Part shown: positions 7,609-14,797 of the stretch, in pieces
Layout of the letters: each line of letters begins with the position of its first letter
Numbering within the stretch: the first letter of the stretch is position 1
Assembly: GCA_003158115.1 (NCBI GenBank)
Contig: PMGM01000019.1
Span: forward strand, 24,253-47,450
Source: Methanobacterium sp.
Lineage (GTDB): Archaea; Methanobacteriota; Methanobacteria; Methanobacteriales; Methanobacteriaceae
DNA: 23,198 nucleotides
Direction: 5' to 3'
The notes under the pieces: model-generated
Databases searched by the model: none
Seen by the model: the letters and a program-made list of their open reading frames with translations, nothing else
Told to the model about the DNA's origin: nothing
Translations under genes and position numbers: made by a program

Positions 7609-8265
7609 ATGTCCAAAACATCAACAGATAATGATTTTTTACATAAGAGCCGTGATTATTTTGTTGGCCTATACCATCGAAATGTGAAATTTATAATCTT
7701 TTCAACCACTATATTTTTTATAGCTGTCATTATAGGTGGTTTATTGGGTTATTTCCTACCACGCTCCGTTGAAAATTTCCTTATGACCATAGTTAAGTCC
7801 GACCAGTTACTTGCACGTGAACATGGTATAACAACATATACAATACTCACACATAACCTCCAAAGTTTATTTATTACATTTTTAGGTGGTATTGTTGGAT
7901 TAATTACATTTGTTGCAATATTTTTAAATGGATTCATCTATGGATCATTTCTAGGATATCTTGGATCCAGCCATGTGACGAGTACGACATTAGGACCGCT
8001 TTCTCCTAAACTTTTCATAATTTACACAGTACCCCATGGAATATTTGAAATTTCAGGATTTATAATAGCAGGTGCAGCAGGATTCAGACTCACAAAAATA
8101 GTTTATAATTTGTTAAGAAATGACAATAGTGTGAGTGACCATTATTGGGAATTTAAAGATGCTATGGCCCTTTTTATAATTGCTATTGTTTTAATTGTAA
8201 TCGCAGCAATTATTGAAGCCAATTACACCCTACCACTTGGAAATTATATAACACATTTACATTAA
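7609..8265 (+). CDS. SpoIIM/DUF95-family membrane protein
   Basis: This 218-residue multi-spanning protein belongs to the family named after stage II sporulation protein M, which is widespread in non-sporulating archaea and has no settled role there. A polar N-terminus (residues 1-25) is followed by a first helix (FIIFSTTIFFIAVIIGG) and a conserved core: HNLQSLFITFLGGI, then LNGFIYGSFLGYL, then a PHGIFEISGF motif near residues 144-153 that is diagnostic for DUF95. The last helix lies near residues 185-205. GGGG six to nine bases upstream supports the start. It is divergent from DUF4013 paralogue 2 and convergent with the small gene at 8314. Confidence 0.87.
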   Translation: MSKTSTDNDFLHKSRDYFVGLYHRNVKFIIFSTTIFFIAVIIGGLLGYFLPRSVENFLMTIVKSDQLLAREHGITTYTILTHNLQSLFITFLGGIVGLITFVAIFLNGFIYGSFLGYLGSSHVTSTTLGPLSPKLFIIYTVPHGIFEISGFIIAGAAGFRLTKIVYNLLRNDNSVSDHYWEFKDAMALFIIAIVLIVIAAIIEANYTLPLGNYITHLH

Positions 8266-8301
8266 AAAAAGGTTTATAATTTGTTTAAAGAGGATATGAG
8301 T

Positions 8302-8323
8302 AGAATTCTAAAACTAGAATTCT
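8302..8323. terminator. Perfect 9-bp hairpin between convergent genes
   Basis: AGAATTCTA (8302-8310), loop AAAC, TAGAATTCT (8315-8323) form a perfect 9-bp stem. Each arm is itself near-palindromic. The right arm includes the last two codons and stop of the minus-strand gene at 8314. No T run follows directly, so a role in termination or 3'-end stability is inferred from position between two convergent genes. Confidence 0.4.
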
Positions 8324-8577
8324 TCAGGTTTTAAACCTTTAATCTCAGATATAAAATCTGATAAATCATTAATTGCCAATGCTCTTGCCTGTTCTTCATA
8401 AATTCCCAGTTGTTGAAGTGTTTTAAATCTATTGATTAGATCATCACAACGATTTACAAATTCAGTAGCAGATAAATCCTTACCCTTTTTAATTAATGTA
8501 AGATCATCCAATAACTCTGTATATTCCTTAACACATTCTTCATATCTCATAAGTTCTGCATCTTTATCAATTACCAC
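8314..8577 (-). CDS. Small helical unknown protein (87 aa)
   Basis: I do not recognise this family. The product is acidic and predicted mostly alpha-helical (ECVKEYTELLDDLTLIKKG, NRCDDLINRFKTL, EEQARALAINDLSDFI), with possible amphipathic or coiled-coil character and no membrane segment. GGGAG lies directly against an ATG at 8586, too close to use, whereas GTG at 8577 has a normal spacing of nine bases, so I choose the GTG. Starting at the ATG would add only three residues. It is convergent with the SpoIIM-like gene; its stop is embedded in the hairpin at 8302-8323. Its leader is short and AT-rich. Confidence 0.6.
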   Translation of the reverse strand: MVIDKDAELMRYEECVKEYTELLDDLTLIKKGKDLSATEFVNRCDDLINRFKTLQQLGIYEEQARALAINDLSDFISEIKGLKPEEF

Positions 8578-8750
8578 TATAAACATCTCCCTATAATTTT
8601 ATATAATTTAGATTAAGAATTAATTATTTTTTACTATGTAAATATATAATATCCTTCCTTATTAATTCAGATATTCAATTTGCAAAATATCTAATAAATT
8701 TTTATTCTAAAAGGAGGAGGATAATTTAATTTATAAATTTTAAACTCTAA

Positions 8751-8770
8751 ACCCTCTCAATTTGGAGGGT
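8751..8770. repeat. Small GC-richer inverted repeat in a gene-free stretch
   Basis: ACCCTC (8751-8756) and GAGGGT (8765-8770) form a 6-bp stem with an 8-base loop. It stands out in very AT-rich DNA and lies about 40 bases after an unusually strong GGAGGAGG site (8713-8720) that has no gene behind it. It may be a small RNA element or a remnant; nothing more can be shown. Confidence 0.3.
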
Positions 8771-8844
8771 ATGATTGGAGGATTTAATTAATTAGGGGCA
8801 TTATTAGTATAGGATTTCATTTATATCTCATACAATGTATTTAA

Positions 8845-8937
8845 TTTTATCTAAAAGATGTATCTACATCGGAACAAGTAGAAATATTCGGAGTTATTAC
8901 ATCTTTTCTATTAAAGAATGTTTTAACTAGAGACTAG
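8845..8937 (+). other. Possible gene remnant in the gap 8587-9098
   Basis: A 30-codon open stretch (LKDVSTSEQVEIFGVITSF at its core, ending KNVLTRD) has protein-like composition. A stop lies directly upstream and no start codon is available. It may be the tail of a decayed gene. The rest of this 512-base gap shows only the inverted repeat at 8751-8770 and the promoter region of the gene at 9099. Confidence 0.2.
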
Positions 8938-9098
8938 GATAAGAGTAGTAAGAAAATTATATGTAATCTTTAATATTTTTTGCATTTCTTTTTATCTAAA
9001 GGAGAACATAATATTATCTAATATTAACAATATCAGAAATTTTTATATTTTAAAATAGAGGCATTATAAGCTATATTTTAAGTTGAGGGTAGCAGAAA

Positions 9099-9779
9099 AT
9101 GAGAATTTTAAATTTTAATATTCGTTTTGGTGGGGAGAAAAGAACCTCAAAAATAGTTGATTACTTGTTAAATAATGATTTTGACATGATTGTACTTACA
9201 GAATTTGTTAAAAATGATAATGGTCAAGAGATTATATCTAAATTAGTTGAAAAAGGTTATAAAACCCAACCATCCAATGAAAATGGTGAGTTAGGTTCTT
9301 TTATTGCATGTAAAGAGACTTTTGTAACTAAAAATATTGAGGATAGATGGGTTGAAGTATATATTCCAAAGATGGATCTTAGCGTACTCGGAGTTTATGT
9401 ACCCGATAAGGCCGGAACTGAGAAGGATCTGTTCTGGAAGAAAGTTTTAGAGTATGCAGAGGAAAATGTAGATAGAAAGGTACTGATAACTGGTGACTTT
9501 AACAGTTGCACTAAAGAAGATTCTGGCAATCAAACAGAATACAATGCTAAGGATTTATTGAAACTTGGTGAATTAGGATACATTGATTTGTGGAAATACA
9601 ATTCAACAGCAGAGTCTATGGGATATACTTGGTTCCACCATTCAGGAACTGGGTTCAGATTGGATTATGCCTTCGTTTCATCAAAGCTTGCTGTAACTTT
9701 AGAAGATGTTTCGGTTTACTCAGATTCTCAAATTAGGGAATCAAAAATATCAGATCATTCCCCACTGGTTGTTATATAA
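9099..9779 (+). CDS. Endonuclease/exonuclease/phosphatase (EEP) family protein
   Basis: This 226-residue cytoplasmic protein has the full set of EEP-fold catalytic positions: N7 in MRILNFNIRF, E35 in VLTEF, D133 and N135 in TGDFNS, D189 in RLDYAFVS, and D219-H220 in the closing SDHSPL. The family includes exonuclease III/AP endonucleases and sugar- or lipid-phosphate phosphatases; all use a divalent metal and the D-H pair. It is shorter than typical ExoIII (about 255 residues), lacks obvious DNA-repair-specific insertions, and is not next to repair genes, so the substrate is open. GAGGG lies nine bases upstream of the ATG. It converges with the TMEM175-type gene across a T-rich gap. Confidence 0.88.
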   Translation: MRILNFNIRFGGEKRTSKIVDYLLNNDFDMIVLTEFVKNDNGQEIISKLVEKGYKTQPSNENGELGSFIACKETFVTKNIEDRWVEVYIPKMDLSVLGVYVPDKAGTEKDLFWKKVLEYAEENVDRKVLITGDFNSCTKEDSGNQTEYNAKDLLKLGELGYIDLWKYNSTAESMGYTWFHHSGTGFRLDYAFVSSKLAVTLEDVSVYSDSQIRESKISDHSPLVVI

Positions 9780-9795
9780 ACAGATTATTTGAATA

Positions 9796-9830
9796 TTTTT
9801 TTTAAAAAAGGAAAGATTTTAAATTTTTTT
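9796..9830. terminator. T-rich bidirectional termination region
   Basis: A run of eight T (9796-9803) followed at once by six A (9804-9809), plus seven T at 9824-9830, lies between two convergent genes. Archaeal transcription ends at oligo-T tracts, so this can serve both strands. Confidence 0.55.
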
Positions 9831-10449
9831 ATAGCCTCATAAGGAATTTTACAATAAGATCGATAGGTAACATAATAATATACACTGTTTGAGAATATTG
9901 AGGAATTACATATGATAGTCCAATAGCTGTTATAGCCACTATTATGAAGGAAAGGTTAATTTTCTTAGTAAATGATATTTCTTCGTCTGATATTTTTTCA
10001 TGGATAAAATTTTTGTAATCAGCATAATGCCAGTTTAGATATAGTAAAGTAGCAATTCCAAGCATGTTAATGTTGAAAATAACATTAGCAATGGTAAATT
10101 GACCATAATCTCCTGTTAAAGTCGCTGAGAACGGAACCAGTACAATAAATAATAACCATATAACATTTATCCACAGCAATGTACCATTCATTTTATTTAT
10201 CTGTTTGAAAATTCGATGATGAATTTTCCAGAACACTGCAAGCAAAACAAAACTCACCACTAACGATATGAAGTTGGGTATAATACTAATAATAGCGGTT
10301 TCAACACTTGCATTCGTTAATGGGGGACGTATTACAGGAACAGCTAATCCCAAAACCAATAAAGTCATAGCTATAGCAAAAATTCCATCTACTAGTGTTT
10401 CAAGACGTTTGGTATCCATATATTGACTAAAACTTTCAGATTCATCCAT
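9829..10449 (-). CDS. TMEM175-type (DUF1211) potassium channel-like protein
   Basis: This 206-residue, six-helix membrane protein belongs to the family of prokaryotic TMEM175 channels, which assemble as tetramers and conduct K+. The first helix carries the family signature R-x3-xxD followed by GIFAIAMTLLVL: R15 and D21 are present, while the usual FSD is LVD here. The following helices are IPNFISLVVSFVLLAVFW, then a segment after HHRIFKQINKMN, then LLWINVIWLLFIVLVPF, and two C-terminal helices. The strongest reading is a TMEM175-family protein; channel activity is known only for relatives. GGGGA lies nine bases upstream of the start. It is monocistronic. Confidence 0.87.
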   Translation of the reverse strand: MDESESFSQYMDTKRLETLVDGIFAIAMTLLVLGLAVPVIRPPLTNASVETAIISIIPNFISLVVSFVLLAVFWKIHHRIFKQINKMNGTLLWINVIWLLFIVLVPFSATLTGDYGQFTIANVIFNINMLGIATLLYLNWHYADYKNFIHEKISDEEISFTKKINLSFIIVAITAIGLSYVIPQYSQTVYIIMLPIDLIVKFLMRL

Positions 10450-10824
10450 TTTAATTATTCCCCATATAATTGTAAACTTAAAATATATTTAAATTATATC
10501 ATATTAAATATCTGACCATACAAAGTTTAATATTAATCATTATTCCGCTTATTTCATTAATAAAAGTTTTGTTCATTAACAGTGCTAATTTTAAGGATTA
10601 TAAATATGATGTTAAAAAAACCAATATGATTAAAAGAAAAACCATGTTAGTATAATGATATATTTTTTTGATAAAAAATAATCCTGTTTAATAGTTGGAA
10701 ATTAATCAATCTTTAATATAATCACCCGGTTACAAATAGAATAATCAGATAAAAAATATTTGTAATAGTTGATAATAATATGAATATAAATAAAGTACAC
10801 TCTAAAATATTTGAGGAATTTTAA
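10450..10824. other. Divergent intergenic region, no gene seen
   Basis: This 375-base AT-rich gap separates the divergent starts of the TMEM175-type gene and the small gene at 10825. A TATA-like GAATATAAATAAAG at about 10781-10794 fits the plus-strand gene. I see no RNA gene, repeat array or coding remnant. Confidence 0.4.
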
Positions 10825-11052
10825 ATGGACCAATTTGAACTATACCTCCTGATGGAAAAAATTAAAAAATTACCCCTTGAAGCAGCTGAAATACAGGAGT
10901 TAAATCAAACACTCGAAGTAAAATCAACATTAAATCAGATGGGAATAGTTTTTAGACCTGTTGAAGATATAAACGAAACAATAAAACGTATCATAGAAAA
11001 TTTAAAAGAAAATCCTGATATATTAACTCTTGGTAAAATCTTTGAAAATTAA
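10825..11052 (+). CDS. Small helical unknown protein (75 aa)
   Basis: I do not recognise this family. The protein looks all-alpha (FELYLLMEKIKKLPLEAAE, INETIKRIIENLKEN), soluble and mildly acidic, with no cysteines. GAGGA lies seven bases upstream of the ATG. It is followed after 74 bases by another small gene (11127-11306) with its own ribosome site, and the two probably share a transcript. Nothing nearby suggests toxin-antitoxin function beyond size, and no known antitoxin fold is recognisable. Confidence 0.6.
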   Translation: MDQFELYLLMEKIKKLPLEAAEIQELNQTLEVKSTLNQMGIVFRPVEDINETIKRIIENLKENPDILTLGKIFEN

Positions 11053-11126
11053 GTTCTAAAAATTAAAGTTTAAAACAAATTTAATTAAAACTATTATTAA
11101 CCATTATCTGAGTAATTGGAGGCAAT

Positions 11127-11306
11127 ATGACCATATACTATGGATCAAAAAAAGTTAAAATAATTCAAGATCTTGAAGGAGAAGATGTAAGAATCCAATA
11201 TGGAGATATAATAATGGATGTTCCAGTCATTGAATTAGAAGCAGATGAAGGAATTAAAGAGGTTCATGATGCTATTCATCAATTGAAAATCCAAAATAAG
11301 ATATAA
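11127..11306 (+). CDS. Small unknown protein (59 aa)
   Basis: A 59-residue frame starts at an ATG four bases after GGAGG (11118-11122). The product (starting MTIYYGSKKVKIIQDLEGED) looks like a small beta-rich domain followed by a helix (EVHDAIHQLKIQ). The pattern of alternating hydrophobic residues (VKIIQDL, VRIQYGDIIMDVPVIEL) is typical of a real fold. It is acidic, soluble and cysteine-free. It follows the 75-residue gene in the same direction and probably shares its transcript. Function unknown. Its short length means automated callers may miss it. Confidence 0.65.
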   Translation: MTIYYGSKKVKIIQDLEGEDVRIQYGDIIMDVPVIELEADEGIKEVHDAIHQLKIQNKI

Positions 11307-11609
11307 ATAATGTTATTTGAAATTTGTTAATGTAATTATTTATTTAGATTTCATCAATATCATTATTATAATAAATTTTTTTAAATGCATGATAGGTTTA
11401 AGATTATATATCTTGAAATTCAAAATTGTATAATATACTTATAAATTTTTTACTTAAATAAAAATGAGTATGATAGTTAGATGGATAAAACTTTAATAAC
11501 ACTTGAAATCTAAATTTAGAGGGTTATAGTAAAGAGTCTTCCCAATTTAATCATAAATTACCTGGAGTTTATTATTAAAAAATATATTTAATAATCGAGG
11601 TCTAAAAAA
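11307..11609. other. Intergenic region ahead of the TIM-barrel gene
   Basis: No gene is visible in this 303-base gap. TATA-like sites occur at about 11440 (CTTATAAATTT) and at about 11578-11588, the latter too close to the start at 11610 for a normal leader. If the first is used, the transcript has an untranslated leader of roughly 140 bases. Confidence 0.35.
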
Positions 11610-12740
11610 ATGGATGTTAAAGGATTATATGTAATTGAAAATTATCCATTTCCAGATTTTAAGGAATTGGAAAGTAGGGGATTAACACATGTATTTTATT
11701 CAGACAGTTTTTTACTGAATAACTATAATACTTGTAAAAACAATGTTAACGCTTTAATAGATGAAATGAAGGATACAAAACTTAAATTGCATATAAATAT
11801 AAATGCATTTAAAGCCTCGGACCAATCATCCCTAGTTGATCCAGAGAATATGGATCATCGAAACAAGTTACAAACAGCTTTAACCCAATTATTATCCGAT
11901 GTACCAAAAATAGAGGGGATTATATTTGATGATTTCCATTGGCATATGTGGAGTGGCTATGATGTAGATCAACAATCAAATATACTCGCTGAATTTGTTA
12001 AACAGATGGCAACAGCAATCCATGATGTTGATTCATCGAATAAACTATCTGCATCAATACTTTGGACATCTCCAACCATTCATTTAACGGCTGCTGAAGT
12101 GGATTATGTAATGCCCAAAATATTTCCATCAAACAGTTCAGGGACAGCACTTTCTACAGCAATTAAAAAGGTATTAGATGAAATTGATAATACTAAAATG
12201 GTTGTTAATTTAATAACTTATGATCCGTCTGTAAAGTTCATTCCAAGAAGTTTATCAGATATTTATAATGAAATATCAACTGTTATAAAAATTAATGGAG
12301 CAAATTATTGTTTATATGCATCTCCATGGAGTCCATATGGATTAGGATTTCCATTAGAAGACTACTCATTTACTGAAGTTAACGTGAATTTGAGTTTAGT
12401 CTCACAACATAAGACAATATCCGAAAAATCGAGTAGAATCATAACCATAAGCTTTCTAGACCAAAATAATAACCCATTATCAGACGATCTTTTAAGTACA
12501 ATTGTTGGAAAGTATAAAATAGCTGATCAATCAACTGGAAAAGTTATAAAAGATTTTACAAACTTTATTCCAGATAACTCAATGTATGAACTAAACCTAT
12601 CAAGTGACGATAATAGAATAATAAATCCCGATGTTTCACAAGAAAATCATATAATCACAGTATCTGCTGTTTATGGTGATGGTAAAATAGAAAATGAAGA
12701 ATTATCAGTGACCATTATGAATTTAATGGGAATAAATTAA
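11610..12740 (+). CDS. TIM-barrel glycoside-hydrolase-like protein with C-terminal beta domain
   Basis: Residues 1-250 read as a (beta/alpha)8 barrel: MDVKGLYVIENYPF as first strand, THVFYSD near 26-32, KLKLHININAF near 57-67, IEGIIFDDFHWHMW with the acidic pair D107-D108 at a strand end, NKLSASILWTSP, VDYVMPKIFPS, TKMVVNLITYD, and NYCLYASPW. Acidic residues at strand ends and aromatic residues near W111, W114, W152 and W241 are typical of glycan hydrolases. Residues 255-376 form a beta-rich Ig-like domain. No signal peptide is present even though the fold suggests a surface or wall target. GAGGTC lies seven bases upstream. The closest named family is uncertain (putative GH-like); a phage or provirus structural origin is also possible. 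Confidence 0.6.
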   Translation: MDVKGLYVIENYPFPDFKELESRGLTHVFYSDSFLLNNYNTCKNNVNALIDEMKDTKLKLHININAFKASDQSSLVDPENMDHRNKLQTALTQLLSDVPKIEGIIFDDFHWHMWSGYDVDQQSNILAEFVKQMATAIHDVDSSNKLSASILWTSPTIHLTAAEVDYVMPKIFPSNSSGTALSTAIKKVLDEIDNTKMVVNLITYDPSVKFIPRSLSDIYNEISTVIKINGANYCLYASPWSPYGLGFPLEDYSFTEVNVNLSLVSQHKTISEKSSRIITISFLDQNNNPLSDDLLSTIVGKYKIADQSTGKVIKDFTNFIPDNSMYELNLSSDDNRIINPDVSQENHIITVSAVYGDGKIENEELSVTIMNLMGIN

Positions 12741-12781
12741 GATTAAAACATTAAAAAAAGAATTTTATTCAATAATGACTA

Positions 12782-12789
12782 TTTTTTTT
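12782..12789 (+). terminator. Oligo-T tract after the TIM-barrel gene
   Basis: Eight T lie 42 bases after the stop at 12740 and just before the end of the convergent gene at 12791, a typical archaeal termination signal for the plus strand. Confidence 0.5.
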
Positions 12790-12790
12790 G

Positions 12791-13495
12791 TTAATTTATC
12801 TTTTTAGTAACCCATAGAAGCATGTTGGTTAAAAGTTGTGGGTTTTCTGGATCCATCTCAGGATGTGGTCCGCTTAAAATCACTCTTCCAGATCCATATG
12901 CTTCTCCGATTATCGCCGGGTAACTTATATAACCTGTATTGTTATCTGCAAATGTGGCCATTACTATCTGAGAATTGTTAGTGGTCATTGCTGGACCACT
13001 GTCCATATGTATGTTGGTTAAAGAATTGTTGAGTATTTTCGTTCCAAATGATGTTGTTGCTATTTGTAGTTGTCCCTCATAATCTTCACTTATACTATTC
13101 ACATCAGGTGCCAGTCCCCATCCTGCCTGTTGATCTGTAATATAGTTAGATCCTGCATAAGCTCCTGCACAAATACCAATATAAGCTTTACCACTTGAAA
13201 CAAACTTTTTTATTGAATTAGCATCAATCTCATCATTAGATAAATAGTCTGCAGCTTCACCGCCAGGCATTATTAAAACATCATATCCTGACAGAGTATT
13301 TGAGTTTATGACACTACTAGTATTGTATACAAATTTATTATTTGCACTTATATTTTGGTTGTTACTATCGTTCAAAGTGTCTTCAATACCTTCAACACTG
13401 CTTCCCATTACCCCTTGACCATCATATATCAGTACTTTGGTAACTGACCCAGCATTATTATTGTTTGAGTCTCTGTGGACTAATATATTATTCAT
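12791..13495 (-). CDS. BPL_N-type class I glutamine amidotransferase-like protein
   Basis: From its first canonical ATG the product has 234 residues and resembles the biotin-protein-ligase N-terminal (BPL_N) domain, a class I amidotransferase-like fold. Visible landmarks are KVLIYDGQG near residue 20, DVLIMPGGEA near 72, the nucleophile elbow GICAGAY with C109, a GWGLAP block, and SGPHPEMDPE with H211 and E213, so a Cys-His-Glu triad is complete. Substrate and role are unknown; relatives are often exported or membrane-anchored in archaea. An in-frame hydrophobic anchor lies directly upstream (13496-13558) but has no ATG, GTG or TTG, so either the annotated start makes a cytoplasmic form or the true N-terminus has been broken. 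No good ribosome site precedes the ATG. Confidence 0.75.
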   Translation of the reverse strand: MNNILVHRDSNNNNAGSVTKVLIYDGQGVMGSSVEGIEDTLNDSNNQNISANNKFVYNTSSVINSNTLSGYDVLIMPGGEAADYLSNDEIDANSIKKFVSSGKAYIGICAGAYAGSNYITDQQAGWGLAPDVNSISEDYEGQLQIATTSFGTKILNNSLTNIHMDSGPAMTTNNSQIVMATFADNNTGYISYPAIIGEAYGSGRVILSGPHPEMDPENPQLLTNMLLWVTKKIN

Positions 13496-13558
13496 TCCGT
13501 AAACAAGTACAATTATTATGATTATGGCTAATAGTACTAAAATAATTTTATTCCTGAT
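13496..13558 (-). other. In-frame membrane anchor of the BPL_N gene without a start codon
   Basis: Directly upstream of the ATG at 13495 and in frame are 21 codons reading IRNKIILVLLAIIIIIVLVY-G, a basic-hydrophobic signal anchor. A TAG stop (13559-13561) precedes it and none of its codons is a normal start. A G run (13566-13571) just beyond could be the original ribosome site. The simplest reading is that the authentic start was lost by mutation or a base-calling error. Confidence 0.6.
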
Positions 13559-13793
13559 CTAACTTGTCCCCCCTGTATATTAACAAACTTTAATTTATAT
13601 ATACTCCTAGTAATAAATATTTTACCTAAAATCTGAAGGTTTTTTATATCTCTAAAATTAAATAAATAGAAAAAATATTAGTTTTTGAACTATTATTATT
13701 TTATATTTTACAGTCGATTTTTATCTTATAATTACATAAAATAGTGGTGATTATGATTTAGATCTATTCAGATCTTCCAATATATCTTTGAAT

Positions 13794-14128
13794 TCATTTT
13801 TTTGTAATTTTAGCAATGAATCCTCCAATAAGCATTACAAATCCGGGTATAATCAAAAATGCAACTAAATTTAATGACCCTGAACCATATAATCGATCTA
13901 TAATTAATTGATAAATAATTAGTAACATGGATACTCCTATCCCTGCGATTAAAGCTACCCTAGATTTTTTAATATTAATGTGTAAGTTGTTATATAACCT
14001 CCAACAAGTAGAATACCAGTGAATATATAAGTTAAATTGGTTGCATTATTCGAATTTACCATTGTAACCACGAAAAAAAGCCCAATAACTGTTCCTACTC
14101 CTAATAAAATACTGTATCTACTTTTCAT
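13794..14128 (-). pseudogene. Small membrane protein broken by a one-base frameshift
   Basis: The ATG at 14128 lies two bases after the DedA stop and follows AAGGAAC, as in a translationally coupled operon. The first frame (MKSRYSILLGVGTVIGLFF, then NLTYIFTGILLVGGYITTY) ends at TAG about 57 codons in. Adding one A to the A6 run (T6 at 13965-13970 on the plus strand) restores a frame that continues KKSRVALIAGIGVSMLLIIY, then LNLVAFLIIPGFVMLIGGFI, to a stop at 13794. The restored protein has about 111 residues and four hydrophobic segments. I do not recognise the family. It may be a real pseudogene, a slippery site or a sequencing error. Confidence 0.65.
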
Positions 14129-14130
14129 GT

Positions 14131-14772
14131 TTAGTTCCTTCTTGTAATATTTTTAAGTTTAGATTTTCCAAAGTATTTATAAATTAAATATAGAATTATT
14201 CCTAAAATTCCTATTTCAACAATTATATCCAATATATGAAAATATCCCTGTATTAATCCCCAATTTGGGCCTAGTTTAATACCAATGTATCCTAAAGCAA
14301 AACTCCATGGTAGTGAACCTATAAATGTGTATGCCATGAACTTTTTAAAGTTCATATGAGCAATTCCAGCCGGTAATGAAATGAATGTGCGTATGATTGG
14401 TAGGAATCTACTTATTAAAACAGCTTCCCCACCATATTTAGTAAACCATTTATCTGCTAATTCAAGCTTACTGTGTATAATGAGTAGATATTTACCATAT
14501 TTTTCTAATAAAGGTCTTCCTCCCTTTAAACCTACAGAATATGCTATAATGGATCCTACAAGGTTACCAAATGCACCTACAAGGGTTATTCCAATTAAAG
14601 TCATGTTGTTGTTGCCCTGCCAGACTACAAATCCACTAAATGGCATTATAATTTCGCTTGGTATTGGGATACATGCACTTTCAAGCATCATTCCAATAAA
14701 AACACCCCAATAACCAAGATTACCAATTAAATTAATAACAAAATTACTAACCGATCCAACCAGACTAATCAT
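14131..14772 (-). CDS. DedA-family (SNARE-associated/VTT) membrane protein
   Basis: This 213-residue protein has the DedA hallmarks: an early re-entrant segment ESACIPIPSEIIMPFSGF, then FGNLVGSIIAYSVG, then SRFLPIIRTFISLPAGIAHM with the conserved arginine and glycines, and C-terminal helices. Several bacterial DedA proteins were recently shown to flip undecaprenyl phosphate back to the cytoplasmic face. GGAGG with ten-base spacing selects the start at 14772 over the in-frame ATG at 14808. The gene follows a PAP2 phosphatase with only 25 bases between, and the two make a coherent pair: dephosphorylation outside, then return of the carrier. Alternatives within the family include small-molecule or proton-linked transport. 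Confidence 0.9.
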   Translation of the reverse strand: MISLVGSVSNFVINLIGNLGYWGVFIGMMLESACIPIPSEIIMPFSGFVVWQGNNNMTLIGITLVGAFGNLVGSIIAYSVGLKGGRPLLEKYGKYLLIIHSKLELADKWFTKYGGEAVLISRFLPIIRTFISLPAGIAHMNFKKFMAYTFIGSLPWSFALGYIGIKLGPNWGLIQGYFHILDIIVEIGILGIILYLIYKYFGKSKLKNITRRN

Positions 14773-14797
14773 AATGAAATATCCTCCAAACACATAG

